A stretch of 64,000 bases of DNA from Paenibacillus sediminis (GCF_017873765.1 NZ_JAGGKP010000006.1:1-64000); one strand, 5' to 3'. Positions 1 to 9,395 are shown, counted from the first letter of the stretch. Program-made: numbers and translations. Notes: generated by a model from the sequence alone, not told the origin.

Positions 1-92
1 AGGTGCAAGCACCTCATCAGCTCCGCTCGACTTGCATGTATTAGGCACGCCGCCAGCGTTCGTCCTGAGCCAGGATCAAACTCTCCATTAAA
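1..92 (-). rRNA. 16S rRNA, 5' end (partial)
   Basis: Read on the minus strand, this is the conserved start of bacterial 16S rRNA: the GAGAGTTTGATCCTGGCTCAG primer site, the ACGAACGCTGGCGGCGTGCC block and the ATACATGCAAGTCGAGCG block leading into the V1 variable loop. The gene runs off the left edge. The V1 bases after the conserved block look like Paenibacillaceae. The exact mature 5' end is uncertain by a few bases. Confidence 0.97.
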
Positions 93-248
93 TTGAAGAG
101 CGATTAGCTCATTTTGAATCAAACTGACGAGAACATGTCGTTCTCTATTTTTGAATTTCACCGAAGTGAAATTCACTCACTCGTTGTTCAGTTTTCAAAG
201 ATCAAACTCACTTTTTCGGCTTATCCGCTTTTCAGCGGCGACTTTCAT
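93..248 (-). promoter_or_regulatory. rrn leader with boxA and stable hairpins
   Basis: This is the transcribed leader between the proximal rRNA promoter and 16S. On the minus strand it holds, in order: a CCGCT-GAAA-AGCGG hairpin (225-238); a boxA-type antitermination element TGATCTTTGAAAACTG (189-204); a perfect 10-bp hairpin closed by a cUUCGg tetraloop (152-175); and a GAGAAC/GTTCTC hairpin (129-145). boxA recruits Nus factors in rRNA operons of Firmicutes. The hairpins probably take part in folding or processing of the precursor; that is inference. Confidence 0.7.
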
Positions 249-278
249 AATATATCACGTTCTTAACTTTTTAGTCAA
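249..278 (-). promoter_or_regulatory. Proximal rRNA operon promoter
   Basis: On the minus strand, TTGACT (273-278) is followed after 18 bp by TATATT (249-254). It lies directly upstream of the structured leader and 16S. It is a good sigma-A match in the expected place. Confidence 0.75.
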
Positions 279-365
279 GAACTTTTTTAAACACCAATCA
301 AGTCATAAATACAACCAACTTCATTGTTGTTCTTTGGCTGTGTACTTCGTATCAGCCGGAACTAG

Positions 366-395
366 AATATATCATGCCATTCACATTCATGGCAA
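366..395 (-). promoter_or_regulatory. Distal rRNA operon promoter
   Basis: On the minus strand, TTGCCA (390-395), an 18-bp spacer and TATATT (366-371). Spacer length and -10 match the proximal promoter, which suggests the tandem P1/P2 arrangement common in Firmicute rRNA operons. The rest of the stretch up to 548 shows no gene. A weaker TTGAAT/TTATAT pair further upstream is not convincing. Confidence 0.65.
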
Positions 396-548
396 GATGT
401 AAAAATATCCAATGATATAATGAGTCGTATCTCGTCTATCAGTAATTTTCCCTTCTATATAATGCGAGATAATGCGAATAATTCAATCCACACAATAAAG
501 CCGCCAAAGTATACTTCAGCAGCTTCCTCATGAATGCACAATTTGTCC

Positions 549-1424
549 TTACTTCCCTGCCATCTCCTTCAACTGCAAATAAACCGAGGCCATATCAAGA
601 TCTCCTTTGTTATTCGCTTTAGCCGCTAGGAAGGTATTGAGAACTGTAGCGACTGTCGGCAGAGGGGTATTCGCCTGTGTTGCCGCATCAACAGTCAGCT
701 TCAGATCCTTGGTCATCAGTTTCAATGCAAAAGCAGCCGGGAACTCTTCCTGAAGCAGCATTTGTTTCTTCGCCTGCAACAAAGGAGAATTTAAAGCCGA
801 TTCCGACATCATGAAGAGCACCTGTTCTGTGTTCAGTCCTAGCTGCGATGCCAACATAAGAGATTCCGATATGCCATGCATCGTAATACCGAGTAAAGAA
901 TTAATAACAAGCTTAGCAGAGCTTCCGCTTCCGTTGTCCCCGAAATGAATCGAAGTTTTACCTAATACATCAAAAATCGGACGACACTTTTCATAGACTT
1001 CCGCATCACCGCCAACCAGAACAATGAGTGTACCGTCTTGAGCTGGCTTTACCGAGCCGGATACTGGCGCGTCTAGAAATAGACCGCCATGATCATTTAC
1101 CAATTGAGAGAATTTCTTCGAATCGTTAGGTCCGGTCGTACTCATATCTACAATAATCTTACCTTGCAGTTGCGCTGATAAAATACCATCTGAACGGGTC
1201 AACACACTCTCTACCGCTGCCGAATCAGACACCATAGTAATGATGATATCTGAATGTTCACTGACTTCCTTCGGTGAACTCGCCAAACAAGCACCCGCCT
1301 GAAGCAATTCCTCTGCTTTATCTTTGGTACGGTTATATACGTAAACCTGATATCCTGCCCGCAGTAAATTAGCTGCCATTGGTTTTCCCATAGCACCAAG
1401 TCCAATCCAACCAATCTTAAGCAT
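549..1424 (-). CDS. NAD(P)-dependent beta-hydroxyacid dehydrogenase family protein
   Basis: Predicted soluble oxidoreductase of about 291 residues in the 3-hydroxyisobutyrate/6-phosphogluconate dehydrogenase superfamily. The N-terminus has the Rossmann motif GWIGLGAMGKPMA. A substrate-loop motif LDAPVSGS follows near residue 120, and the catalytic lysine segment AKLVINSL near 170. The family oxidises short beta-hydroxy acids such as 3-hydroxyisobutyrate or tartronate semialdehyde; the substrate cannot be told here. I chose the ATG at 1424 rather than the in-frame GTG at 1433, because AGGGAG lies 9 nt upstream of the ATG. The gene stands alone, divergent from qoxA, and no clear terminator follows it. 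Confidence 0.88.
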   Translation of the reverse strand: MLKIGWIGLGAMGKPMAANLLRAGYQVYVYNRTKDKAEELLQAGACLASSPKEVSEHSDIIITMVSDSAAVESVLTRSDGILSAQLQGKIIVDMSTTGPNDSKKFSQLVNDHGGLFLDAPVSGSVKPAQDGTLIVLVGGDAEVYEKCRPIFDVLGKTSIHFGDNGSGSSAKLVINSLLGITMHGISESLMLASQLGLNTEQVLFMMSESALNSPLLQAKKQMLLQEEFPAAFALKLMTKDLKLTVDAATQANTPLPTVATVLNTFLAAKANNKGDLDMASVYLQLKEMAGK

Positions 1425-1585
1425 GATGATCACTCCCTATTTATAATTATTCATTTATAGAATTATCTGTTAATTACTTCCTCCATTATATCAAATGCCC
1501 ACTTCATATTACCAATTTTCCTAGTAAGACTGCATTCTTGACAAAAATGTGTCTGTAAATATGTCGAAAATCGTAAATGTAATGC

Positions 1586-1591
1586 TATACA
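1586..1591 (+). promoter_or_regulatory. Possible extended -10 promoter upstream of qoxA
   Basis: TGC directly precedes TATACA, giving an extended -10 element in the 316-bp gap between the divergent dehydrogenase and qoxA. No good -35 accompanies it. It may act with the better promoter at 1652-1680. Confidence 0.35.
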
Positions 1592-1651
1592 TATGTACTA
1601 ATGGATGAAGTTGTATATTATGTAAGAAGATTCGTTTGTGCATCTAATAAG

Positions 1652-1680
1652 TTGAATATATGATATACGATGGTTATATA
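1652..1680 (+). promoter_or_regulatory. Probable qox operon promoter
   Basis: TTGAAT (1652-1657), a 17-bp spacer and TATATA (1675-1680), about 60 bp before the qoxA start. This is the best sigma-A-like pair in the gap. The qoxA ribosome binding site AAAGGGG lies just before the ATG. Confidence 0.5.
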
Positions 1681-1740
1681 AAAAGTTCAACTAAGTAAGG
1701 CGATATAAAGATCGCCAATCATCAAAGAAAGGGGTACCTT

Positions 1741-2715
1741 ATGAAAAACAAAGGACCGTTATTTGTCGTGTTTTTATTATTTGCTGTCCTTCTATCGGGT
1801 TGTAGTCCACTCACTGTATTAGACCCTAAAGGACCTGTTGCGAAAACACAGTCCGACACCATTATGTTCTCTGTATTTGTAATGGCCGGGATTTTGGCAG
1901 TGGTGTATATCCTTTATATTTACATGCTGACAAAATACCGAGCTACAAAAGCAAATGAAGATTATGTGCCGCCTCATATCGAAGGAAGTAAATGGTTGGA
2001 ATTGATATGGACGATCATCCCAGTCATTATTGTCATTGTTCTTTCCGTAGTTTCGGTTCGTTCGACAGCTGCCGTAGAAACGACTCCAAAAGGATACGAA
2101 AATGAGAAGCCGCTTGTTATTTATGCTTCTTCTTCCAACTGGAAATGGCACTTCAGTTATCCTGAAGAGGGGATTGAGACGGTCAACTATGTGAATATTC
2201 CTACAAACCGTACCGTTGAATTCCGTCTGTACTCTTACGGACCAATTACAAGTTTCTGGATTCCACAATTAGGTGGCCAAAAATACGCCATGAGCGATAT
2301 GGTTACAAAACTTCGTTTAGTCGCAGAACATGCTGATTCTTACCTCGGCAGAAACTCTAACTTTAACGGTAAGGGCTATGCTCAAATGGAATTTGAAGCA
2401 CAGGCTATGTCTCCTGCAGACTATCGGAAATGGGTTCATGATGTGAAAACGACTGCACCTGCTTTGACGAAAGAAGAGTTTAACACTCTATTAAATACAC
2501 CGTTTGTTGGTCGTAAAACTTATTCCTCAACACATCTATCCTTTAGCCCGCCTCCAATGGAAGGTAAGGATATGAGTAATATGAATATGGACCACAAAAC
2601 GGACGAAAAAGATTCATCTTCTTCAACAAAAACAGATGGTATGAATATGAATCACATGGACGGTATGAACATGGATTCTATGAATATGGATCACACGCAA
2701 CACAGTAACAACTAA
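1741..2715 (+). CDS. qoxA: Menaquinol oxidase aa3 subunit II (QoxA)
   Basis: Subunit II of the aa3-type menaquinol oxidase, a membrane-anchored lipoprotein. The signal peptide ends in the lipobox LLSGC, with the lipidated cysteine at residue 21. Two membrane helices follow (about 41-63 and 86-106), then an extracellular cupredoxin domain. The CuA ligands of cytochrome c oxidases are absent around FWIPQLGGQKYAM (172-184), so electrons should come from quinol rather than cytochrome c. At 324 residues it carries an unusual tail (273-324) with 11 Met and 4 His, including MNMDH twice. First gene of qoxABCD. Confidence 0.95.
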   Translation: MKNKGPLFVVFLLFAVLLSGCSPLTVLDPKGPVAKTQSDTIMFSVFVMAGILAVVYILYIYMLTKYRATKANEDYVPPHIEGSKWLELIWTIIPVIIVIVLSVVSVRSTAAVETTPKGYENEKPLVIYASSSNWKWHFSYPEEGIETVNYVNIPTNRTVEFRLYSYGPITSFWIPQLGGQKYAMSDMVTKLRLVAEHADSYLGRNSNFNGKGYAQMEFEAQAMSPADYRKWVHDVKTTAPALTKEEFNTLLNTPFVGRKTYSSTHLSFSPPPMEGKDMSNMNMDHKTDEKDSSSSTKTDGMNMNHMDGMNMDSMNMDHTQHSNN

Positions 2716-2733
2716 GAAGGGAGTCAATCCTCT

Positions 2734-4680
2734 ATGAAATGGGATGAATTTTTCGTAACGGGCGAACCGATGATTTATGCAGCCGATATCTGTATTGTCC
2801 TCGCTTCGCTCGCTATAATCATCGGTTTAACTTATTTCAAGAAGTGGGGCTATTTATGGCGCGAATGGTTAACAACTGTCGACCATAAAAAAATTGGTGT
2901 CATGTACATCATCTCCGCTCTGCTCATGCTGTTCCGCGGAGGCGTCGATGCCCTGCTCATGCGTACTCAATTAGCGATGCCTAATATGACATTGTTAAAT
3001 GCGCAACACTATAATGAGATCTTTACAACACATGGTGTTATCATGATATTGTTCATGGCGATGCCATTTATTATCGGACTTATGAACGTTGTAGTTCCAC
3101 TGCAAATTGGTGCCCGCGACGTCGCTTTTCCTAGACTGAATGCTGTAAGCTTCTGGTTGTTCTTTGCCGGAGCTATGCTTTTCAATATTTCGTTTGTTAT
3201 TGGCGGTTCTCCGGATGCCGGTTGGTCCGCATACTTCCCGCTGGCGAGCAAAGAGTTCAGCCCGTCAGTAGGTAATAACTATTATTCACTCGCTCTGCAA
3301 ATTTCTGGTATCGGTACTTTGATGACAGGGGTTAACTTTGTTGTTACGATCTTGAAAATGAGAGCACCAGGCATGACATTAATGAAAATGCCAATGTTCA
3401 CTTGGTCTATTCTGATTACAAGTGTCATCATCATGTTTGCTTTCCCGGTGCTAACTATTGCACTGCTGCTCATGATGTTTGATCGTCTCTTCGGCACACA
3501 ATTCTTCACCATGACAAATGGTGGTATGGACATGCTGTGGGCCAACCTGTTCTGGGTATGGGGACACCCAGAGGTGTATATTGTAATTCTCCCTGCGTTC
3601 GGTATTTATAGTGAAATTATATCCACTTTCGCTAAGAAAAATTTGTACGGTTATAAATCAATGGTCGTAAGTATGGTAGCTATTTCGCTGCTTTCATTCT
3701 TAGTTTGGGCCCATCACTTCTACACAATGGGTATGGGCGTAGTCGGAAACGGATTCTTCTCCATTGCAACAATGGCGATCTCAGTTCCAACTGGGGTTAA
3801 ATTATTTAACTGGTTATTCACGTTATATAAAGGTCGAATTGAATTTACGACGCCTATGCTTTACGCGCTCGCATTTATCCCAAGTTTCACCATCGGTGGG
3901 GTTACTGGGGTTATGCTTGCAATCGCAAGTGCCGACTATCAATATCACAACACGATGTTCCTAGTGGCGCATTTCCACTATGTATTGATTCCAGGTACAG
4001 TATTTGCGGTTATTGCAGGTATGCATTTCTGGTTCCCGAAAATTTTCGGATTCCGTCTTAATGAACGTATTGGTAAAATTGCATTCTGGTTCATTGCTAT
4101 ATCGTTCCAAGTTGCGTTCATGCCGCTGTTCTTCTTGGGACTTAACGGTATGACGCGCCGTATGTACACTTATTCACCGGAAACCGGCTTTGGTCCGCTG
4201 AATATGATTGCTACGATCGGTGCATTCGGCTTGGCAATCGGATTTATTTTCTTAGTGTATAACATTTACTACAGCTTCCGTTACAGTCCACGTGACACAA
4301 CAGGAGATCCTTGGGATGGACGTTCCTTGGAATGGGCAACACACAGTCCGGTTCCAGAATACAACTTTGCGATCATTCCGACTGTAGACAAACTAGATGC
4401 ATTCTGGTTTGCTAAACAAGATAAAAAATCATTGTTTGAAGGTAAAAAAATCGAAGAAATTCATATGCCAAACAACACCGGCGGTCCGTTTGTTCTAGGC
4501 GTGGTATTCTTCTTCTTAGGCTTCTTCCTTGTGTTTAGTTGGTGGATTCCAGCTATCATTTCGGGAGTTGTTGTTCTCATTCTTCTTGCAATGCGTTCCT
4601 TTGAACGTGACCATGGACACCATATCCATGTCGAGGAGATTGTAGAAACTGAACAAAAACTGCGGGGTGATAACGCGTGA
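2734..4680 (+). CDS. qoxB: Menaquinol oxidase aa3 subunit I (QoxB)
   Basis: Catalytic haem-copper subunit that reduces O2 to water and pumps protons. It is 648 residues with many membrane helices. Visible ligands are H100 (low-spin haem, in FTTHGVIM), H278 with the cross-linking Y282 ([11 protein letters not shown]), H327/H328 (WAHHFY) for CuB, and H413/H415 ([10 protein letters not shown]) for the haems. This set is complete, so the enzyme should be active. The start is supported by GGGAG about 10 nt upstream, 18 nt after the qoxA stop. The last codons overlap the start of qoxC. Confidence 0.97.
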   Translation: MKWDEFFVTGEPMIYAADICIVLASLAIIIGLTYFKKWGYLWREWLTTVDHKKIGVMYIISALLMLFRGGVDALLMRTQLAMPNMTLLNAQHYNEIFTTHGVIMILFMAMPFIIGLMNVVVPLQIGARDVAFPRLNAVSFWLFFAGAMLFNISFVIGGSPDAGWSAYFPLASKEFSPSVGNNYYSLALQISGIGTLMTGVNFVVTILKMRAPGMTLMKMPMFTWSILITSVIIMFAFPVLTIALLLMMFDRLFGTQFFTMTNGGMDMLWANLFWVWGHPEVYIVILPAFGIYSEIISTFAKKNLYGYKSMVVSMVAISLLSFLVWAHHFYTMGMGVVGNGFFSIATMAISVPTGVKLFNWLFTLYKGRIEFTTPMLYALAFIPSFTIGGVTGVMLAIASADYQYHNTMFLVAHFHYVLIPGTVFAVIAGMHFWFPKIFGFRLNERIGKIAFWFIAISFQVAFMPLFFLGLNGMTRRMYTYSPETGFGPLNMIATIGAFGLAIGFIFLVYNIYYSFRYSPRDTTGDPWDGRSLEWATHSPVPEYNFAIIPTVDKLDAFWFAKQDKKSLFEGKKIEEIHMPNNTGGPFVLGVVFFFLGFFLVFSWWIPAIISGVVVLILLAMRSFERDHGHHIHVEEIVETEQKLRGDNA

Positions 4681-5273
4681 AACACGATACATCTCTAGCG
4701 CTCGAATATCGTACAGAGGAAAATGAGAACCGTATCTTAGGGTTCTGGTTGTTTCTAGGAGCGGAGATCGTTCTCTTCTCTACTCTGTTTACTGTCTTTT
4801 TCACTTTAAGTCATCGCTATGGCAACGGTCCAACACCTCATGAACTTTTTGAGCTAAAAGGCGTGCTATGGGAAACATTCCTACTCTTAACAAGTAGTTT
4901 TACGTGCGGTCTTGCGATCCACAGTATGCGTCTTGGTCTTAAGAAACCGATGATGACTTTCTTCATCATCACCATGCTTTTCGGTCTTGGCTTCTTGGGA
5001 GTAGAAGTTACCGAGTTTATTACGTATGTTCATGATGGTGCTACAATCCAAACAAGTGCGTTCTTGTCCAGCTTGTTTACTCTGCTTGGTACTCACGGAG
5101 CGCACGTTACCTTCGGTCTTCTGTGGGGGACTGCCATTATGATTCAAGTAAAGAAATATGGGATTGATGAAGCAACTGCTAACAAATCCTTTATCTTCTC
5201 TTTGTACTGGCACTTTCTCGATGTTGTTTGGATCTTTATCTTCAGCTTTGTCTACTTGAAAGGATTGATGTGA
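4677..5273 (+). CDS. qoxC: Menaquinol oxidase aa3 subunit III (QoxC)
   Basis: Membrane subunit III of the quinol oxidase, 198 residues with about five helices, including the family segments [16 protein letters not shown] and [15 protein letters not shown]. It stabilises subunit I and sustains proton uptake. The start is GTG, overlapping the qoxB stop by 4 nt (GTGA), which implies translational coupling. The gene ends one base before the qoxD start. Confidence 0.95.
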   Translation: MKHDTSLALEYRTEENENRILGFWLFLGAEIVLFSTLFTVFFTLSHRYGNGPTPHELFELKGVLWETFLLLTSSFTCGLAIHSMRLGLKKPMMTFFIITMLFGLGFLGVEVTEFITYVHDGATIQTSAFLSSLFTLLGTHGAHVTFGLLWGTAIMIQVKKYGIDEATANKSFIFSLYWHFLDVVWIFIFSFVYLKGLM

Positions 5274-5274
5274 C

Positions 5275-5559
5275 ATGAAACAATTGTTCCCTGTTAAGCA
5301 TGTGATGGGATATATTTTCTCCCTCATCCTTTCACTTGTTGCTCTAGCTGTTGTTTTCTTTGATATGTCGTTTGCCGCTGGCATGACCATTTTGCTGGTT
5401 GCTGCAGCTATTCAAGCATCACTGCAATTATTCTTGTTCATGCACATCGACGAGACTTCATCGAAGAAGACTTTGTATCTCAACATTGTATATGCCTTAT
5501 TTGTAGGTCTAGTAACGATCTTTGGTTCATTGCTTGCAATGATCTGGGGTATTGTATAA
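5275..5559 (+). CDS. qoxD: Menaquinol oxidase aa3 subunit IV (QoxD)
   Basis: Small membrane subunit of 94 residues with three predicted helices, typical of the COX4/QoxD family (motif QLFLFMHID). It helps assemble the complex. It is the last gene of the operon and is followed at once by a strong terminator. The sequence is complete and normal in length. Confidence 0.93.
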   Translation: MKQLFPVKHVMGYIFSLILSLVALAVVFFDMSFAAGMTILLVAAAIQASLQLFLFMHIDETSSKKTLYLNIVYALFVGLVTIFGSLLAMIWGIV

Positions 5560-5580
5560 GAGATTCAATATTGCAATACA

Positions 5581-5621
5581 AAAGCCTTACTTCGGGTTTT
5601 AGCCGAAGTAAGGCTTTTTTT
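5581..5621. terminator. Terminator after qoxD
   Basis: A 15-bp perfect stem, AAAGCCTTACTTCGG with its complement around a 7-nt loop, followed by a T-run. The A-run on the left arm lets it also serve the minus-strand gene that ends at 5650. Confidence 0.92.
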
Positions 5622-5649
5622 GTGAATAAACATAAGATTGTAACTCGAT

Positions 5650-6024
5650 CTAAACCCTTTCCTTCACTACCTCTTTCAACACATTCATCGCATTAATAGC
5701 TGTTGGAAATCCCGCATAAGGGACCGTCTGAATGATTGTCTCTTCCACTTCCTTCGCAGATAAACCAACGTTAAGCGCCGCGCCTATATGTACTTTGAGC
5801 TGCGTTTCGCGGCCTAGAACTGTCAACATGGCAACTGTAGCAATTTCTCGTTCTCGCAGACTAAGACCTTCGCGGTTGTAGATATCGCCAAAGGCGAATT
5901 CTATAATGTATCTGCCGAGGTCACCTAGCGGGGCTACAACCTCTTCCCCGGCCTTTCCATCTACTTCAGCAAGTTTGGCAAGCCCTCGCTCATAGCGAGT
6001 TTGATCATTTAGTTGCAAGCTCAT
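5650..6024 (-). CDS. Carboxymuconolactone decarboxylase family protein (YraC-like)
   Basis: Small protein of 124 residues in the AhpD/carboxymuconolactone decarboxylase fold family. Family features include LSLREREIATVAMLTVLGRE and the helix following HIGAALNVGLS. It has no AhpD-type CxxC pair, so a peroxidase role is unlikely. I chose the ATG at 6024, which has AAGGAG about 10 nt upstream; this start overlaps the end of the merR gene by 20 nt and implies coupled translation. In Bacillus subtilis a similar protein (YraC) is controlled by the MerR-type regulator AdhR during carbonyl stress. A related role here is inference. Confidence 0.8.
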   Translation of the reverse strand: MSLQLNDQTRYERGLAKLAEVDGKAGEEVVAPLGDLGRYIIEFAFGDIYNREGLSLREREIATVAMLTVLGRETQLKVHIGAALNVGLSAKEVEETIIQTVPYAGFPTAINAMNVLKEVVKERV

Positions 6025-6394
6025 CTTCTTCCAGCTCCTTATAATGAACAATTTTATGTTCAATGGATTCTAAATTACTCTGAAGTTCAAGAAGTCTCAT
6101 CCTAACTTCCGCTTGATGTTCTTCTAGTATGACTCTCCTTTCATGAATGGTTGCAGAACCTTTCCGCCTTAAATCAGCAAACTGTTGCATCTTCCGAATG
6201 GTCATTCCCGTTGCTCGAAGGCGATTTAAAAACTCAATCCATGCCCTATCTGCATCCGAATATTTACGGTAACCACTGTTTGTTCGGGCCACATGATCAA
6301 GCAGTCCAATTCTTTCGTAATATCGTAACGTGTGAACACTTAAGCCCGTCAGTTTAGCAATCTCTTGAATGGTCAATTCTTTTTCCATGTACAT
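6005..6394 (-). CDS. MerR-family regulator, AdhR/NmlR-like
   Basis: Transcription factor of 129 residues with the MerR winged-helix domain (LTIQEIAKLTGLSVHTLRYY, about 7-26) and a C-terminal dimerisation coiled coil (about 80-125). MerR proteins twist promoters with long spacers. The closest well-known relatives by eye are AdhR and NmlR, which sense aldehydes through one cysteine near the second helix pair (Cys52 in AdhR). Here that position is Arg58 in FLNRLRATGM, and the protein has no cysteine at all, so signal sensing must differ. Its own promoter contains a perfect 20-bp palindrome. It overlaps the downstream decarboxylase-like gene. Confidence 0.88.
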   Translation of the reverse strand: MYMEKELTIQEIAKLTGLSVHTLRYYERIGLLDHVARTNSGYRKYSDADRAWIEFLNRLRATGMTIRKMQQFADLRRKGSATIHERRVILEEHQAEVRMRLLELQSNLESIEHKIVHYKELEEDELATK

Positions 6395-6396
6395 AG

Positions 6397-6428
6397 TGTA
6401 TACCTTTGAGCGCGCTCAAAGGCAAGCC
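6397..6428 (-). promoter_or_regulatory. merR promoter with 20-bp palindromic operator
   Basis: On the minus strand, CCTTTGAGCG followed directly by its exact complement forms a perfect 20-bp palindrome at 6403-6422. It sits between TTGCCT and TATACA, as MerR operators do. The placement points to autoregulation of the merR gene and the coupled decarboxylase-like gene. Confidence 0.75.
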
Positions 6429-6455
6429 TTTCGATGATATGTTCAAGCCAAATAC

Positions 6456-6845
<390 letters not shown>

Positions 6846-6854
6846 TCACTCCTC

Positions 6855-8042
6855 TTACGCATTAGCATAAACCATTGGAATTCCACTACTTGTTACTGAA
6901 TCATTCTGAGCTTCAAGAATCGCCACAAGCGCGTAATACGCGCCTTCTTTAATATGATTTGATCGCGCGTGATTTCTTAACTCCATCAGAAGGGACTTAT
7001 CCTCGGTGACTTGTTGCAGTCTCTTTTTCAGATCTGATGCATTGGAAGCTTCTAACGCCACGCCTAAATTGACTAAATACGCCGAATTCGCTTGCTCTTG
7101 TCCAGGCAGTGGTCTGTACAGGATCATTGGCAGCTCAAGTGCTAACGCTTCGGAAACGGTCAAGCCTCCTGCCTTGGTCACGATAAGATCCGATAAAGCC
7201 ATCAGCTCATGCACATGATTGACAAACCCTGTAACCAACACTCGTTCCCTAATATCATCATCGACGTCACAGAGCTCCTGTACAAGCGATTGCCGCAGTC
7301 TCTCATTACGTCCACATACGATAATGAATTGGACAGAAGTCAACAGTTCATTAGCTACGATGAATGACAAGAATTGCTTGCCAATCAGCCCGTCTCCTCC
7401 CCCCATAACAAGCACAATAGGTCTCTCGCGATCAAGACCATATTTGTCACGCAGCATGATACGATCATATGAATAAGTAAAAGACAGCTTGATCGGGATG
7501 CCTGTCACAACAATACGCTCATCGGGAACATGATGCTTCAGCAGTGCCTGCTTTACGTGTTCTGCGCCGACAATATAGCGGTCAGTAAATGGATGCACCC
7601 AGTAGCTGTGATCGGTATAGTCCGTAATCACCGTTACCGTAGGAATATCCGTCATTAGGTTCGATTTTAGAAAAGACATCGCCGCAGCTGCTCCGGGAAA
7701 CGTACTTACCACCACGGTCGGTTTAATCTCCTGAAGGAGCCTCAGCATTTTATCTGTGCTGAATGATTTAATACTTTTAAATAAACTAGATAGTTTATTG
7801 TCATCGCGAGTTTTGCGATATAAATACCCGTATAGAGATGGCAAACCCTTCACCCACTGTAAGTAACAAAACTTGCCGAATGTATGTAAATAAGGATGTG
7901 TCCATTCTAAAAAATCAACGATCTCTACCTCGGCCCCTGGGCGATAAAACCGAGCTGCTTCTAGAATGGCTTGTGCTGCTTGGTTGTGCCCATCACCAAG
8001 AGTGCCACTAAGAATCAAAATTTTCTCTTTGTTATTATTCAA
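6855..8042 (-). CDS. ugtP: UgtP/MGDG-synthase-like glycosyltransferase
   Basis: A 395-residue GT28-type glycosyltransferase, probably making glucosyl-diacylglycerol from UDP-glucose at the membrane surface. The N-terminal MGDG-synthase domain starts with ILSGTLGDGHNQAA (10-23). The nucleotide-sugar half has GGGDGLIGK (214-222), TKAGGLTVSEALAL and the PLPGQE motif that binds the nucleotide ribose. In Bacillus, UgtP supplies the glycolipid anchor for lipoteichoic acid and couples cell size to nutrition. The start is TTG with AGAGGTG upstream. Exact lipid product and processivity cannot be told, so the symbol is by similarity. Confidence 0.82.
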   Translation of the reverse strand: MNNNKEKILILSGTLGDGHNQAAQAILEAARFYRPGAEVEIVDFLEWTHPYLHTFGKFCYLQWVKGLPSLYGYLYRKTRDDNKLSSLFKSIKSFSTDKMLRLLQEIKPTVVVSTFPGAAAAMSFLKSNLMTDIPTVTVITDYTDHSYWVHPFTDRYIVGAEHVKQALLKHHVPDERIVVTGIPIKLSFTYSYDRIMLRDKYGLDRERPIVLVMGGGDGLIGKQFLSFIVANELLTSVQFIIVCGRNERLRQSLVQELCDVDDDIRERVLVTGFVNHVHELMALSDLIVTKAGGLTVSEALALELPMILYRPLPGQEQANSAYLVNLGVALEASNASDLKKRLQQVTEDKSLLMELRNHARSNHIKEGAYYALVAILEAQNDSVTSSGIPMVYANA

Positions 8043-8250
8043 TGTTAAGACACCTCTTTTTCGATCCTTCCTTGTTAAACGAATAAATTTGAAAATAGTT
8101 ACATTTTTTTCTAAAAAGAACTTTATTAATCCACTTTATTATTTATTACTCCAATCTTCAGAAATACGAATACTAAGGATGAACAGAGGAAAAATTACAA
8201 AGACTGGTCGAAATGGATCTTGCTCCAGAACCGGCTGTTTTTCCATAACA

Positions 8251-8279
8251 TTGAAATACATAACCTACTGGTGTATACT
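8251..8279 (+). promoter_or_regulatory. Promoter of the luciferase-like monooxygenase gene
   Basis: TTGAAA (8251-8256), a 17-bp spacer and TATACT (8274-8279), about 63 bp before the ATG at 8342. It is a close sigma-A match in the intergenic gap. Nothing else recognisable lies in 8043-8250. Confidence 0.7.
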
Positions 8280-8341
8280 CTTTAACTGGAATTATTATAG
8301 TCACAGTTTCACAAAATGCACTTATAGGAGGCTCATAACAT

Positions 8342-9379
8342 ATGGCTGAGGGCAATTCCGCAAATAAGCGAAAACAAATACATGATATTCCTGTTTCCAT
8401 ATTAGATCTCGCTCCAATCGTTAAGGGAGGCACAGCTGCAGATTCTCTGCACAATACACTTGATCTTGCACAGCATGCTGAAAATTGGGGGTACAACCGG
8501 TTCTGGCTAGCCGAACATCACAATATGCCCGGAATCGCCAGCTCCGCGACATCAGTCGTTATCGGATATGTGGCAGGTGGAACGAAAAAAATTCGCGTAG
8601 GTTCTGGCGGAATTATGCTGCCTAACCATGCTCCCCTAGTGATTGCTGAGCAGTTCGGAACGCTTGAATCTCTCTACCCAGGACGTATTGATCTAGGTCT
8701 AGGAAGAGCGCCTGGTTCCGACCAGTTCACATCCTACGCACTGCGCCGCGGACTCGGAAGCGACGGTCATAATTTCCCTGAGCAATTAAATGAGCTTCGC
8801 GCTTACTTTAATCCAGAACTGGACTCCCGTCCGATGAGAGTTCGTGCTATTCCAGGTGAAGGTCTGAACATTCCGATCTGGCTGCTCGGTTCAAGCGGCT
8901 TCAGCGCTCAGTTAGCAGGTCAACTCGGACTTCCATTCGCCTTTGCAAGTCACTTCGCTCCGGATTATTTGTTGCCCGCGCTCGAAATATACCGTACGAA
9001 TTTCCGTCCTTCTGAAGTACTGGATAAACCTTACGTGATGGTAGGGGTAAACGCCATTGCGGCCGATACGGAAGAGGAAGCTCGCAGACTTGCGACTTCA
9101 CAGGAACAACAATTCCTTAATCTGATTCGCGGTCGTACAGGTCAGCTAAATCCTCCAGTAAGCAGTATGGACGCGATATGGAATGAACATGAGAAGGCTG
9201 TTGTTCGCAAACAGCTGAGTTACTCCGCTATCGGAAATAAAGATGCAGTTCGGGATCAGCTGCAGCACTTTATTGATATAACAGGTGCTGACGAATTGAT
9301 TGTAGCTGGAACGATCTATGATCACGAGGCTCGTCTGCGGTCCTATGAAATTGTAGCTGAGGTCTTTAAAGGAAACTAA
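8342..9379 (+). CDS. LLM class flavin-dependent oxidoreductase
   Basis: A 345-residue TIM-barrel enzyme of the bacterial luciferase-like monooxygenase family, which uses reduced FMN. Characteristic segments are [30 protein letters not shown] and [11 protein letters not shown], typical of the YceB/MsnO8 subgroup. The substrate is unknown. It starts at ATG with AGGAGG 10 nt upstream. The gene is a single unit with its own promoter and terminator. Confidence 0.88.
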   Translation: MAEGNSANKRKQIHDIPVSILDLAPIVKGGTAADSLHNTLDLAQHAENWGYNRFWLAEHHNMPGIASSATSVVIGYVAGGTKKIRVGSGGIMLPNHAPLVIAEQFGTLESLYPGRIDLGLGRAPGSDQFTSYALRRGLGSDGHNFPEQLNELRAYFNPELDSRPMRVRAIPGEGLNIPIWLLGSSGFSAQLAGQLGLPFAFASHFAPDYLLPALEIYRTNFRPSEVLDKPYVMVGVNAIAADTEEEARRLATSQEQQFLNLIRGRTGQLNPPVSSMDAIWNEHEKAVVRKQLSYSAIGNKDAVRDQLQHFIDITGADELIVAGTIYDHEARLRSYEIVAEVFKGN

Positions 9380-9395
9380 TCATTTGAGGATATTT

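Noticed and set aside
151-402. Open frame of 83 codons upstream of 16S on the plus strand
   Set aside because: It is antisense to the rRNA leader and promoters, which explain the sequence fully. No ribosome site and no recognisable protein.
1819-2268. 149-codon frame antisense to qoxA
   Set aside because: Shadow of qoxA in another frame; qoxA is complete with family motifs.
2578-2693. Repeated ATGAATATGGA units at the qoxA 3' end as a possible DNA repeat array
   Set aside because: The repetition comes from the coding of the Met/Asn/Asp/His tail; the units are uneven and in frame.
4887-5390. 167-codon frame antisense to qoxC/qoxD
   Set aside because: Covers two well-supported genes on the other strand and crosses their boundary.
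6403-6422. 20-bp palindrome as a transcription terminator of the VOC gene
   Set aside because: No loop or T-run, and its position between -35 and -10 elements fits a MerR operator much better.
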